The notes beneath the pieces are model-generated. The model had not been told where the DNA came from. It ran no database searches and saw nothing but the letters and a program-made list of their open reading frames with translations. A stretch of DNA of 14,848 bases from Patescibacteria group bacterium (GTDB lineage Bacteria; Patescibacteriota; Patescibacteriia; Patescibacteriales; GWC2-42-12): positions 1 through 14,848 of the forward strand of contig JAHJXD010000046.1 in assembly GCA_018827685.1 (NCBI GenBank). The letters are read 5' to 3'. The position numbers and the translations under genes were made by a program. Shown piece after piece: positions 1 through 7,850 of this stretch. Every line of letters begins with the position of its first letter. Position 1 is the first letter of the stretch.

Positions 1-15
1 AGAAATTTTTAATTT

Positions 16-21
16 TATAAT
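16..21 (+). promoter_or_regulatory. possible -10 element for gpmI
   Basis: A perfect TATAAT lies 13 nt before the gpmI ATG. The matching -35 would fall outside the window, so only half of the promoter can be judged. If it is used, transcription would start only a few bases before the start codon, giving a nearly leaderless mRNA. The region is very AT-rich, so a chance match is quite possible. Confidence 0.35.
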
Positions 22-34
22 TTTTATTTATTTT

Positions 35-1576
35 ATGTTTATAAACAAAAAAAAACCGATAGTTCTTATTATTCTTGATGGCTGGGGAGTTTCTCCAGCA
101 TGGGGAGGAAACGCGATTGCTTTGGCTGATACAAAAAATATGGATTATTATTGGTATCATTATCCGTCAAGTAAATTAAAAGCGTCTGGACCTGCCGTAG
201 GATTGCCGGCAAGAACTCATGGAAATTCCGAAGTAGGACATTTAAATATTGGCGCCGGTCAAAAAATTGAACAAATGTCATCTTGTATTTTTCAATTAAT
301 AGAAGAACAGACATTTTTTGAAAATTCTTGTATTATAGAAGCTGTTGAATACGCAAAAAAAAATAATTCTTGTTTGCATATTATGGGACTTTTAAGCGAT
401 GGCGGTGTTCATAGTCATATTAAACATTTAGAAGCTCTTCTTGATGTGCTAAGCCAAAAAGAAGCAAAAGAAGTTTTTTTCCATTTTTTTACTGACGGCA
501 GAGATGTTGGTTCAATGAGTTGTTTGCGCTATTTTAAAAAAATTCAGGATAAAATAAAAAAAATAAAATTAGGTAAAATAAGCAGTGTAATCGGTAGATT
601 TTATTCTATGGACAGAGATAATAGAGCAGAGCGTACCGAGGTTGCTTATAATGCTTTAACCTTAGGACAAGCAGAACAATTTTCTTCAGTCAAAGAAGGT
701 GTTGATTTTTCTTATAGAAAGGGAATTACAGATGAATTTATTTCCCCTTTTAAAATAAAAGATTCTTTCAGCCCAATAAAAAATAAAGACAGTGTTATAT
801 TTTTTAATTTTCGTCCTGATAGAGCCAAGCAAATAACCCAAGCATTTGTAATGCAAGAACATGAATTTACTTTGTTTAAAAGAAAAAAAATAATTAAGGA
901 TATTTTTTTTGCTACTTTTGTTCCTTATAAAGAAAATATGCCGATTAAATCTGTTTTTAAACATCCGGAAGTGGAAAAACCTTTAAATGTTATTTTAAGC
1001 AATAATAATTTAAAACAATTTCATATTGCCGAATCAGAAAAATACGCTCACATCACTTATTTTTTTAATAATGGCCAGACACAGCCAATAAATGGAGAAG
1101 AGTGGTTTTTGGTTGCTTCTCCTAAAGTAAAAAGTTACGATTTAAAACCAGAAATGAGCGCTATAGAAATAACCAATAAAGTGTTAAAGAGAATAAAAGA
1201 AAATAAAGATGATTTTTTTGTTATTAATTTTGCGAATCCTGATATGGTAGGTCATACTGGAAATATGGAAGCAGTAATTAAAGCAGTTAAAATAACTGAT
1301 ATTTGTCTAGGTGAAATTGTTAAAGAAATTTTAAATAAAGATGGAATAGTTTTAGTTACGGCCGATCATGGTAATGCTGAAGAAATGATTGTTAAAGAAA
1401 CAGGTGAAAAAAACACCAATCATACTTCCAATCCTGTCCCATTTATTTTAATCGCTAATAATTTAGAACCAAATCTTCATTTAAAACAGGACGGATCTCT
1501 TTGCAATATCGCTCCAACAGTGTTAAAATTGTTTGGCTTAAAAAAGCCGGAAACAATGGAAGAAGATTTAATATAA
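35..1576 (+). CDS. gpmI: 2,3-bisphosphoglycerate-independent phosphoglycerate mutase
   Basis: This cytoplasmic glycolytic enzyme interconverts 3-phosphoglycerate and 2-phosphoglycerate through a phosphoserine intermediate and uses two Mn ions. At 513 aa it has the usual full length. The nucleophile is Ser65 in GNSEVGH (63-69). Metal ligands of the family are all visible: D15 (LDGWG), D403 and H407 (NPDMVGHTGN), D444 and H445 (TADHGNAE) and H463 (NHTSNPVPF). Substrate-binding residues are also in place: H126 (GGVHSH), D156-R157 (TDGRD), R260 and R263 (FRPDR) and K336. The segment just before the nucleophile (PARTH) differs from the common GxM form, but the core is intact. The ATG at 35 gives the normal N-terminus, though no Shine-Dalgarno is visible. 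The next gene begins 8 nt after the TAA, so the two are probably cotranscribed. Identification is firm. Confidence 0.97.
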   Translation: MFINKKKPIVLIILDGWGVSPAWGGNAIALADTKNMDYYWYHYPSSKLKASGPAVGLPARTHGNSEVGHLNIGAGQKIEQMSSCIFQLIEEQTFFENSCIIEAVEYAKKNNSCLHIMGLLSDGGVHSHIKHLEALLDVLSQKEAKEVFFHFFTDGRDVGSMSCLRYFKKIQDKIKKIKLGKISSVIGRFYSMDRDNRAERTEVAYNALTLGQAEQFSSVKEGVDFSYRKGITDEFISPFKIKDSFSPIKNKDSVIFFNFRPDRAKQITQAFVMQEHEFTLFKRKKIIKDIFFATFVPYKENMPIKSVFKHPEVEKPLNVILSNNNLKQFHIAESEKYAHITYFFNNGQTQPINGEEWFLVASPKVKSYDLKPEMSAIEITNKVLKRIKENKDDFFVINFANPDMVGHTGNMEAVIKAVKITDICLGEIVKEILNKDGIVLVTADHGNAEEMIVKETGEKNTNHTSNPVPFILIANNLEPNLHLKQDGSLCNIAPTVLKLFGLKKPETMEEDLI

Positions 1577-1584
1577 GATTAAAT

Positions 1585-3807
1585 ATGAAACATAATTTTA
1601 TCATTATTTTCTCCTCCATTTTTATATTTTTTTGCTTTTATTTTTTCACGGATTTTGCCAGAGCAATCTCATGGCTTGAAACTTATAATACTGTTTGTAC
1701 TGACAACCAGATTGACGGAATCAATAATCCGAATATTACATCAGACCAGCTTGATTTGACTAATCTTTGGACAATAAATAATAACGGGATTAATGGCTAT
1801 CCGCCCAGTTTTTATGCCAGAATTCAGGTAGACAACATTCATCATGTCAACAAAGGCAATTACTATGAATTTCATTGGAATCCTGATTATGACGCTGATC
1901 TTTTTTATAAAGTTATGCTTTATGCTGTGCGCTCAAGCGCTCCTGGCCAAGCCGGGACTTACACCATTTCTTTTTGGAAATCTGTTGACCAAGAAGCAAA
2001 TTGGACCAAATTAGCTGAATACGCTGAAATTAATAGTGAATCATATAATTTAACTAGCAATAATTTGGGTTATAATGTTAAAAGTATTAATAATGGTTAT
2101 ATAGAAATGAGAGTTAATGAAAATCTTTTTAACGCTACTACCACTGCTTTTGACGTTTACGCAAAAACTACTTTTGGTTCAACTCATATTTATGCTGATA
2201 TGAATCCAAATTCAGGCGATTTATTATATAATTTTGAATATAATGGTTTTACCAGCCGATGGCCAGGTCAGAGTGTTTATAAAGACCTTTCAGGAGCCAG
2301 CGCTGATCCCATAGAAGATTATTATGAAATTCCCAAAGAACAGCAGGAGATTTATGAGGGCTATTTAACTGACAGTTTTCATAATATTTTTGCTAAAATA
2401 AAACTGCATACTATTGCTACCAGTTCAGCCGTTGGAATGAATACAGAAGCTTATTTAAACGCGCCAGGCACAAAATACGCTAATATTTGGTATATGTTTG
2501 AAACAGAATACGCTGGTTCTAACAAGTGGGATTTATGGCTTCGCAGGTCTACTGACAATGGAGACACGTGGACTATTTTAGAAAATCATTCAGAAGTAAA
2601 TTTAACTAATGGAGAATATGATTCTGGCACTTTAGGATTAAAAATAACTATTGGCTCGCCTGGTTATATGGAGTGGTATACTAAAAAACAATACATTGAA
2701 GAGCCAGTAGCTTCTTTGAATTTATATTATAAAACAGTTTACGGCTCAGACGGCGAAGACGTTGATCGAGCGCCTGACACTGGGGCCAATTCAAGCGGCT
2801 TAGACGAATGGATTGATCAAGCGATCATTGACCCGCCAAACTTAGCTCCAGCTGAAGCTGATCAGGGAGAAACTAATGTTTTAATGACAATGCTGACTGC
2901 CAGCAGCAGCGCTGGAACAGTAGAATGGACTGGTTTGCGAATAGATAAAACAAGCAGTTCAACAATGCAGGATATTGATGTTGATAAAATAACAATCTGG
3001 AAAGATGATGGAGATCAAGTTTTTGAAACAGACCAAGATATGTTAGTGGCTGCGAAACAAAACCCTTTTTCTGCAGGCACGGCTAATCTTATTCTTAATC
3101 CAATCCAAATTTTAACTGACACTAATTCTTATTATTTTATTGCTTATGACATTAATTGGTTTTCATGCCCTGACAGAACAGTAGGGATGTATATTGGAGA
3201 TAAAACTTATTTTACTGTTTCTTCGCCTGATAATATTAATTATGAAAATTTTCCTTTTATAGCCGGGAATTCTAAAATTACTCCAGCTGCTTATTTAAGT
3301 TTTGATATTTCCGGGATTAATGTTAATATAAATACAGAAGGCGCGACAACAACTGTTTCAACCGGCGGTTCTGGCTGGATTGATTTCGGAAGTTTGTTTC
3401 CGAATTTTATCAATGTCGCGGCCCAAGAATTAAAAGCAACAACCAATGCCGTGACAGGTTATAAAATTACTATTCAAGAGGATGGGAATTTAACAAATTT
3501 AAAAACCAACGAAACCATATTAGATGTTTCAGGAACTAACGCGGTTCCAAGTATTTGGCCGTCCATGGGTGGATTTGGTTATCACACTTCAGATGATTCT
3601 TTGGGCACAGGCACAACAAGCAGATTTTCAGCTGACGATACTTACGCGGCAATTACCAGCGCTCCGGAAGAAGTGGCCTATTATCCAAGCGCAACAACCA
3701 TAGACGGACAAACAACCGCCATAGTTTATAAAATAGAAGTTGATCCGCTTCAATCAGCAGGACAATATGCTAATGTGGTAAGTTATGCTTGCACGACAAT
3801 ATATTAA
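1585..3807 (+). CDS. secreted multidomain beta-rich surface protein (hypothetical)
   Basis: I chose the ATG at 1585 (740 aa) because it opens directly into a signal peptide: MKHN, a long Ile/Phe hydrophobic core, then ARA with likely cleavage after residue 27. The frame stays open upstream to a TTG at 1501, but that start would overlap gpmI and bury the signal. No enzyme motif is recognised. Visible layout: two related beta-rich modules at about 72-207 and 262-392 (see findings); a module at about 417-564 with an Asp-rich turn (WKDDGDQVFE) that resembles a Ca-binding loop; and a C-terminal Gly/Thr-rich module at 570-740 ending in a form (AGQYANVVSYACTTIY) that I associate with CPR surface proteins. 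There is no C-terminal anchor or sorting motif. Probable role: exported adhesin or cell-surface structural protein, inferred from architecture only. Confidence 0.8.
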   Translation: MKHNFIIIFSSIFIFFCFYFFTDFARAISWLETYNTVCTDNQIDGINNPNITSDQLDLTNLWTINNNGINGYPPSFYARIQVDNIHHVNKGNYYEFHWNPDYDADLFYKVMLYAVRSSAPGQAGTYTISFWKSVDQEANWTKLAEYAEINSESYNLTSNNLGYNVKSINNGYIEMRVNENLFNATTTAFDVYAKTTFGSTHIYADMNPNSGDLLYNFEYNGFTSRWPGQSVYKDLSGASADPIEDYYEIPKEQQEIYEGYLTDSFHNIFAKIKLHTIATSSAVGMNTEAYLNAPGTKYANIWYMFETEYAGSNKWDLWLRRSTDNGDTWTILENHSEVNLTNGEYDSGTLGLKITIGSPGYMEWYTKKQYIEEPVASLNLYYKTVYGSDGEDVDRAPDTGANSSGLDEWIDQAIIDPPNLAPAEADQGETNVLMTMLTASSSAGTVEWTGLRIDKTSSSTMQDIDVDKITIWKDDGDQVFETDQDMLVAAKQNPFSAGTANLILNPIQILTDTNSYYFIAYDINWFSCPDRTVGMYIGDKTYFTVSSPDNINYENFPFIAGNSKITPAAYLSFDISGINVNINTEGATTTVSTGGSGWIDFGSLFPNFINVAAQELKATTNAVTGYKITIQEDGNLTNLKTNETILDVSGTNAVPSIWPSMGGFGYHTSDDSLGTGTTSRFSADDTYAAITSAPEEVAYYPSATTIDGQTTAIVYKIEVDPLQSAGQYANVVSYACTTIY

Positions 3808-3819
3808 TTTTTAAAAGCC

Positions 3820-4794
3820 ATGAAACATATACTTAAACTCATCCCAATTTTTTTTCTTTTCTTTATAGCTCATTCAGCGCAAGCCGCGCCAGAGATTGAC
3901 TATCAAGCCAAAGTAACCGATGATTATGGAAAAATAATTCTTGACGCAGATTATAACGTGAAATTCAAAATTTGGGGAACTGAAACCGCCGAACAGGCTC
4001 TTTGGGAAGAAGAATATATTGGAAAGAATAAAATTAAAATAGAAAATGGAATTTTTGAAGTAAAATTAGGACAAACCAATCCTATAAATTTTGATTTTAA
4101 AGAAGATAGTTATTATTTAAGTTGCGTTGTTGGAGGGAAAGAAGAAGAGCCAGATTGGAATAAAGGGATAAGTCTGGTAAAAAAAATTAAATTAGCTGAT
4201 TTGAAATTTAAAGTAGACGCTTTGGACGTAGAAGTTTCAGAAAATTTAAATAAAATTATAGAGTCATTAACCAAGAAGTCTGAATTACCAACCGAGGTTA
4301 GTCAAGCAGAAGAATATGCTGGCTTAAATTTCTTTTCTCAACTTTGGCAAATGGTTTCAGATTTATATTTTAATTTTAATCAGAAAGTAGAAAAGGCCTT
4401 AGCTTCTTTGGAAAAAGTTTTTATTAAGGAGGCTGAAATTGAAAAAGCTCAAATTAAAACTCTTGAAATTTCAGAAAAGATTCAGCTTTATGATCAGATT
4501 ACCAAACAAGCTTATTGCGTCTGGATTGAAAATGGGGAATGGAAGAAAGTTGAAGAAAAATGCGAAGACTCTTTAGGCTGGGTTGATTTGCCTTTATCTC
4601 AAGAAAATTTAATAAGTGAAGAAAATTTAATAAGTCAAGGATCTGCTGCTGTCATTACTACTGCTACCACTACCACTACCACTGCCGTTGCTACTACTAT
4701 CGCGACTTCATCTGCAGACAATGTTTCTAATATAGAAGAAAATATCACTGCCGCCACTACCACTCAGGACATTATAGAAAATATTGATAACTAA
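3820..4794 (+). CDS. secreted protein with N-terminal beta domain and Thr/Ala-rich tail (hypothetical)
   Basis: This is a 324-aa exported protein with signal peptide 1-22 (hydrophobic Phe/Leu core, cleavage after AQA). Residues 24-125 form a beta domain of the type starting 'IDYQAKVTDDYGK' and containing 'NGIFEVKLGQ'. I have seen this pattern at the N-terminus of CPR surface proteins and some phage-tail-like proteins. Residues 130-225 are mostly helical and charged. Residues 231-249 (AYCVWIENGEWKKVEEKCE) form a small Cys-containing motif that probably closes a disulfide. The tail from about 257 starts with a tandem ENLIS repeat and continues as low-complexity Thr/Ala/Ser, perhaps a flexible or glycosylated stalk. 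It starts 12 nt after the preceding secreted-protein gene and begins with the same MKH, so the two are likely cotranslated partners. Its stop overlaps the convergent ferredoxin stop. Function unknown. Confidence 0.8.
   Translation: MKHILKLIPIFFLFFIAHSAQAAPEIDYQAKVTDDYGKIILDADYNVKFKIWGTETAEQALWEEEYIGKNKIKIENGIFEVKLGQTNPINFDFKEDSYYLSCVVGGKEEEPDWNKGISLVKKIKLADLKFKVDALDVEVSENLNKIIESLTKKSELPTEVSQAEEYAGLNFFSQLWQMVSDLYFNFNQKVEKALASLEKVFIKEAEIEKAQIKTLEISEKIQLYDQITKQAYCVWIENGEWKKVEEKCEDSLGWVDLPLSQENLISEENLISQGSAAVITTATTTTTTAVATTIATSSADNVSNIEENITAATTTQDIIENIDN
4603..4638 (+). repeat. 18-bp tandem repeat inside the secreted-protein gene
   Basis: Two adjacent copies of an 18-bp unit (GAAAATTTAATAAGT plus SAA) differ at a single base. 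They encode ENLISE followed by ENLISQ. An ACC/ACT trinucleotide-rich tract at about 4657-4690 follows and encodes the Thr-rich tail. Both are in frame with the gene and could change tail length by slippage. Confidence 0.8.
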
Positions 4795-5000
4795 ACACTT
4801 GCGCCTTGCCGCATTGATTTGACAGGATTAATCTCTATCGCTTGCATCGGACAATTTTCAGCAGCATTTTTAGCGCAAGCAATCTGTTCTTGGCTTACAA
4901 CATCTGCTTTGCCTTTGACGTTTAATTTAAAAACAGCAGGACACAAAACTTCGCAAGTCCCGCAGCCGATGCATAAATCATGATTTATTTTTACAGACAT
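4791..5000 (-). CDS. ferredoxin, single [4Fe-4S] cluster
   Basis: This small soluble electron carrier has 69 aa when started at the ATG at 5000. A start at 5030 is open but lies inside gyrA and adds ten residues atypical of the family. Cluster ligands are C10, C13 and C16 in the CIGCGTC motif and C50 in ENCPMQAI. Two more cysteines, C20 (LCP) and C42 (ACAKN), match the positions that form a disulfide in Desulfovibrio gigas-type monocluster ferredoxins; disulfide formation here is inferred. The gene begins 11 nt after the gyrA stop on the same strand, so it is almost certainly expressed from the gyrA transcript. No redox partner enzyme is encoded in the window. Its TAG stop overlaps the TAA of the opposing secreted-protein gene. 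Confidence 0.93.
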   Translation of the reverse strand: MSVKINHDLCIGCGTCEVLCPAVFKLNVKGKADVVSQEQIACAKNAAENCPMQAIEINPVKSMRQGASV

Positions 5001-5011
5001 AGTTTTAAATT

Positions 5012-7699
5012 TTATACCCAAGTAACGCAAGCCACTTTATCCGAATCTTCCTTAAATCTCATCAATCTAACGCCTTGAGTATCGCGTCCTGATTGACTAA
5101 CGGTTTTAAACGTTAATCTTATAACTTGCCCTTTTTCCGAAATAATAATCATATCTTTATCCGCCATAATTTCGGCGTTAACCACAAAAGCGCTAATTAA
5201 TTTTCCGGTTTTAGAAGTTATTTTAGCTGTTTTAATACCAAAACCGCCTCGACCATGAACTTTATATAAACCAATGGGCGTGCGCTTGCCAAAACCATGT
5301 TCAGAAATGGCTAAAAGCTGATATTTTTTAATTTTTTCTTTATCATTTTTAATCACGCCCATGCCCACGACAGTGTCGTCTTTCTTTTTTAATCTAATGC
5401 CGCGCACCCCGGCCGCATTGCGCCCCATGTCGCGGACATCGCTTTCTTTAAATCTAATAGCTTGACCATGAGCCGTAACTAATTCAATATGATCATTGCC
5501 ATCGGTTGGTTTAGCCCAAATCAATGAATCATCTTCTCTTATTTTAATTGCAATCAAGCCTGAACGCCTTACATTGGAAAAAGCGTCAATTTCAACTTTT
5601 TTAACCAAGCCTTTTTCTGTGGCAAAAAACAAATATTTGCTTTTAGCTATTTTATCTAAAGGCAACACCGAAGTAATTTTTTCTCCGCCGGCCAATTGCA
5701 AAAAATTAACGATTGGCATACCCTTGGCCGTTCTAGTAGCTTGAGGTATTTCATAGGCTTTAAGCTGAAAAACTCGGCCTTTGGTGGTAAAAAATAATAA
5801 ATCATTATGAGTTAAAGTTGTGAACATGAACTCCACCATATCTTCTTCTTTGGTAGTTAAACCGATTACGCCTTTGCCACCCCTGCCCTGCACTTTAAAA
5901 GTATCAGGCGCGGTGCGCTTGATATAGCCATCTCGCGTCATCATAACCACGGCTTCTTCATTCGGCACTAAATCTTCTGTTAAAAATTCTTTAACACCGT
6001 GGGCAATGACTTTAGTCCTTCGGTCATCACCAAATTTTTCCGCCAAATCATTGATTTCTTTTTTAATAATATCTTTTATTTTAAATGTTGATTTTAGAAT
6101 TGATTCAAGTTCTTTTATTAAAACTCGTTTCTCTTTTAATTCATTCTCTATTTTTAATCTTTCCAAATTAGCTAAAGTTGATAGTTTCATGTCTAAAATC
6201 GCTATGGTCTGGCGCTCAGACAACTTGAATTTCTTCATTAAATTTACTTTAGCCGCTTCTTTATCGCGCGAAGCTTTGATGATTTTTATCACCGCATCAA
6301 TATTGTTTAAAGCAATCATCAAACCTTCTAAAATATGGGCTCGTTCAAGCGCTTTATCCAAATCAAATTGCGTGCGGCGCTTAACCACTTCGGCGCGATG
6401 CTTAATATATTCTTCCAAAACCATTTTTAATGTTAAGACTTTTGGCTGAATACCGTCAACCAAGGCCAGCATGTTAACATGAAAAGTTTCTTGAAGCTGA
6501 GTCATTTTAAACAAGCTGTTTAATATTTTTTTAGGATAAGCGTCTTTCTTTAAATCAACTGCTATCCTAACACCATCTTTATCCGATTCATCGCGCAAAT
6601 CTTTAATGCCTTCAATTTTTTTATCTTTTACTAATTCGGCGATTTTTTCCACTAAAGTTGATTTATTAATCTGGTAAGGTATTTGGGAAATAATAATTTG
6701 GAACAGGCCATTTTTATTTTCTACAACTTCAGCTACGCCGCGCATAACAATACCGCCCTTACCAGTAGCATAAGCTTGTAAAATATCTTTTTGATTATAA
6801 ATCACGCCGCCGGTGGGAAAATCAGGCCCTTTAACGAATTGCATTAAATCTTCGACCGTGGCTTCGGGATTACTGATTAAATGAGAAATTGCATTTATTA
6901 ATTCTTTCAGATTATGAGGAGGGATGTTAGTGGCCATGCCTACTGCAATGCCCATAGCGCCATTTAAGAGCAGGTTAGGCAATTTAGCCGGCATCACCAG
7001 AGGTTCTTGATGCGAACCGTCAAAATTAGGTATAAAATTAACCGTATTTTTTTCAATATCAAATAATAACTCTTCGGCAATGGCGGATAATTTAGCTTCA
7101 GTATAACGCATGGCCGCGGCGCGGTCGCCGTCCATGGAACCAAAATTTCCTTGGCCGCGCACTAATTGATAACGCATAGAAAAATCTTGAGCCATTCTAA
7201 CCATAGAATCATAAACCGCCGTATCTCCGTGCGGATGATATTTGCCTAAAACTTCTCCGACTACGGTTGCTGATTTTCTAAATCTGGCGTTAGCCCTAAG
7301 CCCGACGTTCCACATGGCGTATAAAATTCGGCGATGCACTGGCTTAAGCCCGTCGCGCACATCAGGTAAGGCGCGCGAAACAATTACGCTCATAGCATAA
7401 TCTAAATATGACTTGCGCATTTCATCATTTATCGGCTGCGGCTCAACAATACCATAAAAAGTTTTTTCTTTTTTAGTAACTGTTAAATTAGCGATTGAAC
7501 CGGTTCCATTTTTTGCTTCTGATTCCGCATTTTTCAGAGCTACAGTCTCATTTTTCCCTTTTATCAAGGAGGGTTCTGGGGGGGTTACAGCTTTCAGCTC
7601 CCCTGACAAGCGGGGATTAAGCCGGGTTTTTCCTGCCTTATTTTTTTTCTTGTCCTTTGAAGCTTTGGACAAGAAAGGCTTGAGTATTTTTTTATGCAT
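5012..7699 (-). CDS. gyrA: DNA gyrase subunit A with N-terminal extension
   Basis: GyrA cleaves and rejoins DNA within the A2B2 gyrase that introduces negative supercoils. The protein has 895 aa. The core starts near residue 88 (PINDEMRKSYLDYAMSV). The catalytic tyrosine is Y199 in AAAMRYTE, equivalent to E. coli Tyr122, so the protein carries about 77 extra N-terminal residues. The quinolone-pocket positions corresponding to E. coli Ser83 and Asp87 are T160 and D164 in HPHGDTAVYDS. The C-terminal beta-pinwheel is present, with a GyrA box QGRGGKG at 604-610; this marks gyrase rather than topoisomerase IV. The extension is Lys-rich and disordered-looking, and it is encoded by palindromic repeat DNA. 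No ATG, GTG or TTG occurs in frame between residue 46 and M94, so a start near the normal gyrase N-terminus is not available. The start is 7699, or possibly TTG at 7567. A ferredoxin gene follows 11 nt after the stop. gyrB is not in the window. Confidence 0.96.
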   Translation of the reverse strand: MHKKILKPFLSKASKDKKKNKAGKTRLNPRLSGELKAVTPPEPSLIKGKNETVALKNAESEAKNGTGSIANLTVTKKEKTFYGIVEPQPINDEMRKSYLDYAMSVIVSRALPDVRDGLKPVHRRILYAMWNVGLRANARFRKSATVVGEVLGKYHPHGDTAVYDSMVRMAQDFSMRYQLVRGQGNFGSMDGDRAAAMRYTEAKLSAIAEELLFDIEKNTVNFIPNFDGSHQEPLVMPAKLPNLLLNGAMGIAVGMATNIPPHNLKELINAISHLISNPEATVEDLMQFVKGPDFPTGGVIYNQKDILQAYATGKGGIVMRGVAEVVENKNGLFQIIISQIPYQINKSTLVEKIAELVKDKKIEGIKDLRDESDKDGVRIAVDLKKDAYPKKILNSLFKMTQLQETFHVNMLALVDGIQPKVLTLKMVLEEYIKHRAEVVKRRTQFDLDKALERAHILEGLMIALNNIDAVIKIIKASRDKEAAKVNLMKKFKLSERQTIAILDMKLSTLANLERLKIENELKEKRVLIKELESILKSTFKIKDIIKKEINDLAEKFGDDRRTKVIAHGVKEFLTEDLVPNEEAVVMMTRDGYIKRTAPDTFKVQGRGGKGVIGLTTKEEDMVEFMFTTLTHNDLLFFTTKGRVFQLKAYEIPQATRTAKGMPIVNFLQLAGGEKITSVLPLDKIAKSKYLFFATEKGLVKKVEIDAFSNVRRSGLIAIKIREDDSLIWAKPTDGNDHIELVTAHGQAIRFKESDVRDMGRNAAGVRGIRLKKKDDTVVGMGVIKNDKEKIKKYQLLAISEHGFGKRTPIGLYKVHGRGGFGIKTAKITSKTGKLISAFVVNAEIMADKDMIIISEKGQVIRLTFKTVSQSGRDTQGVRLMRFKEDSDKVACVTWV
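7556..7627 (-). repeat. palindromic repeat pair embedded in the gyrA 5' coding region
   Basis: On the coding strand there are two diverged copies of one hairpin unit. The first is CCCCGCTTGTCAGGGG at 7615-7600 and the second is CCCTCCTTGATAAAAGGG at 7573-7556. They are separated by a small palindrome (AGCT-GAA-AGCT, 7599-7589) and a C-rich run. The unit resembles GC-rich dispersed repeats usually found between genes. Here it is in frame and encodes roughly residues 26-48 of GyrA. GC content is well above the flanking sequence. Confidence 0.65.
7646..7676 (-). repeat. 10-bp perfect inverted repeat near the gyrA start codon
   Basis: TTTCTTGTCC (7646-7655) and GGACAAGAAA (7667-7676) are perfect reverse complements with an 11-nt loop that contains AAGCTT. 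The hairpin lies 24-54 nt into the gyrA coding sequence. There it encodes the Lys/Ser-rich start of the extension and could slow early translation. Confidence 0.7.
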
Positions 7700-7714
7700 A
7701 ATATATTTAGTTTC

Positions 7715-7836
7715 TGTGTAAAAATTATTTGTCTACAATTTTAGTGATTTATAAAATTCATACTTTAAGCCAAGTTTCCGCTGATCAAACGCTGATAATT
7801 ACGCTGATCTACGCTGAAAAATAATATTTTTACACA
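7715..7836. repeat. 122-bp segment bounded by inverted repeats upstream of gyrA
   Basis: TGTGTAAAAATTATT at 7715-7729 is matched in reverse complement by AATAATATTTTTACACA at 7820-7836. The outer ten bases are perfect and there is a 2-nt indel further in. The segment has no ORF. It lies entirely between gyrA and the upstream small membrane-protein gene, and it contains the CGCTGA repeats annotated separately. Confidence 0.55.
7779..7817. repeat. CGCTGA direct repeats
   Basis: Four copies of CGCTGA, three of them CGCTGAT, begin at 7779, 7790, 7802 and 7812, with a spacing of 10-12 bp (about one helical turn). They lie 80-118 bp upstream of the gyrA start codon. They could be a repeated protein-binding site or simply a dispersed repeat; the sequence alone does not decide. 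Confidence 0.7.
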
Positions 7837-7850
7837 ATAACTATTTAGTC

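Noticed and set aside
1501..1584. Upstream TTG start for the first secreted protein
   Set aside because: It would overlap gpmI by 76 nt and place 28 residues before a clear signal peptide; the ATG at 1585 fits export.
5001..5030. Earlier ATG for the ferredoxin at 5030
   Set aside because: It lies within gyrA coding sequence and adds residues not typical of the short ferredoxin family; the ATG at 5000 begins right at the conserved strand.
6006..6449. 147-codon open frame on the plus strand inside gyrA
   Set aside because: It is antisense to the conserved gyrase coiled-coil/tower region, with no recognisable domain and composition explained by the gyrA codons.
7446..7567. Internal TTG (7567) as the gyrA start
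   Set aside because: It has no ribosome-binding signal and lies inside the repeat hairpin. It would still leave about 32 non-family residues, so the ATG at 7699 is preferred; not fully excluded.
5012..7699. Topoisomerase IV subunit ParC instead of GyrA
   Set aside because: A GyrA-box (QGRGGKG) and a six-bladed-type C-terminal repeat region are present, which fits gyrase.
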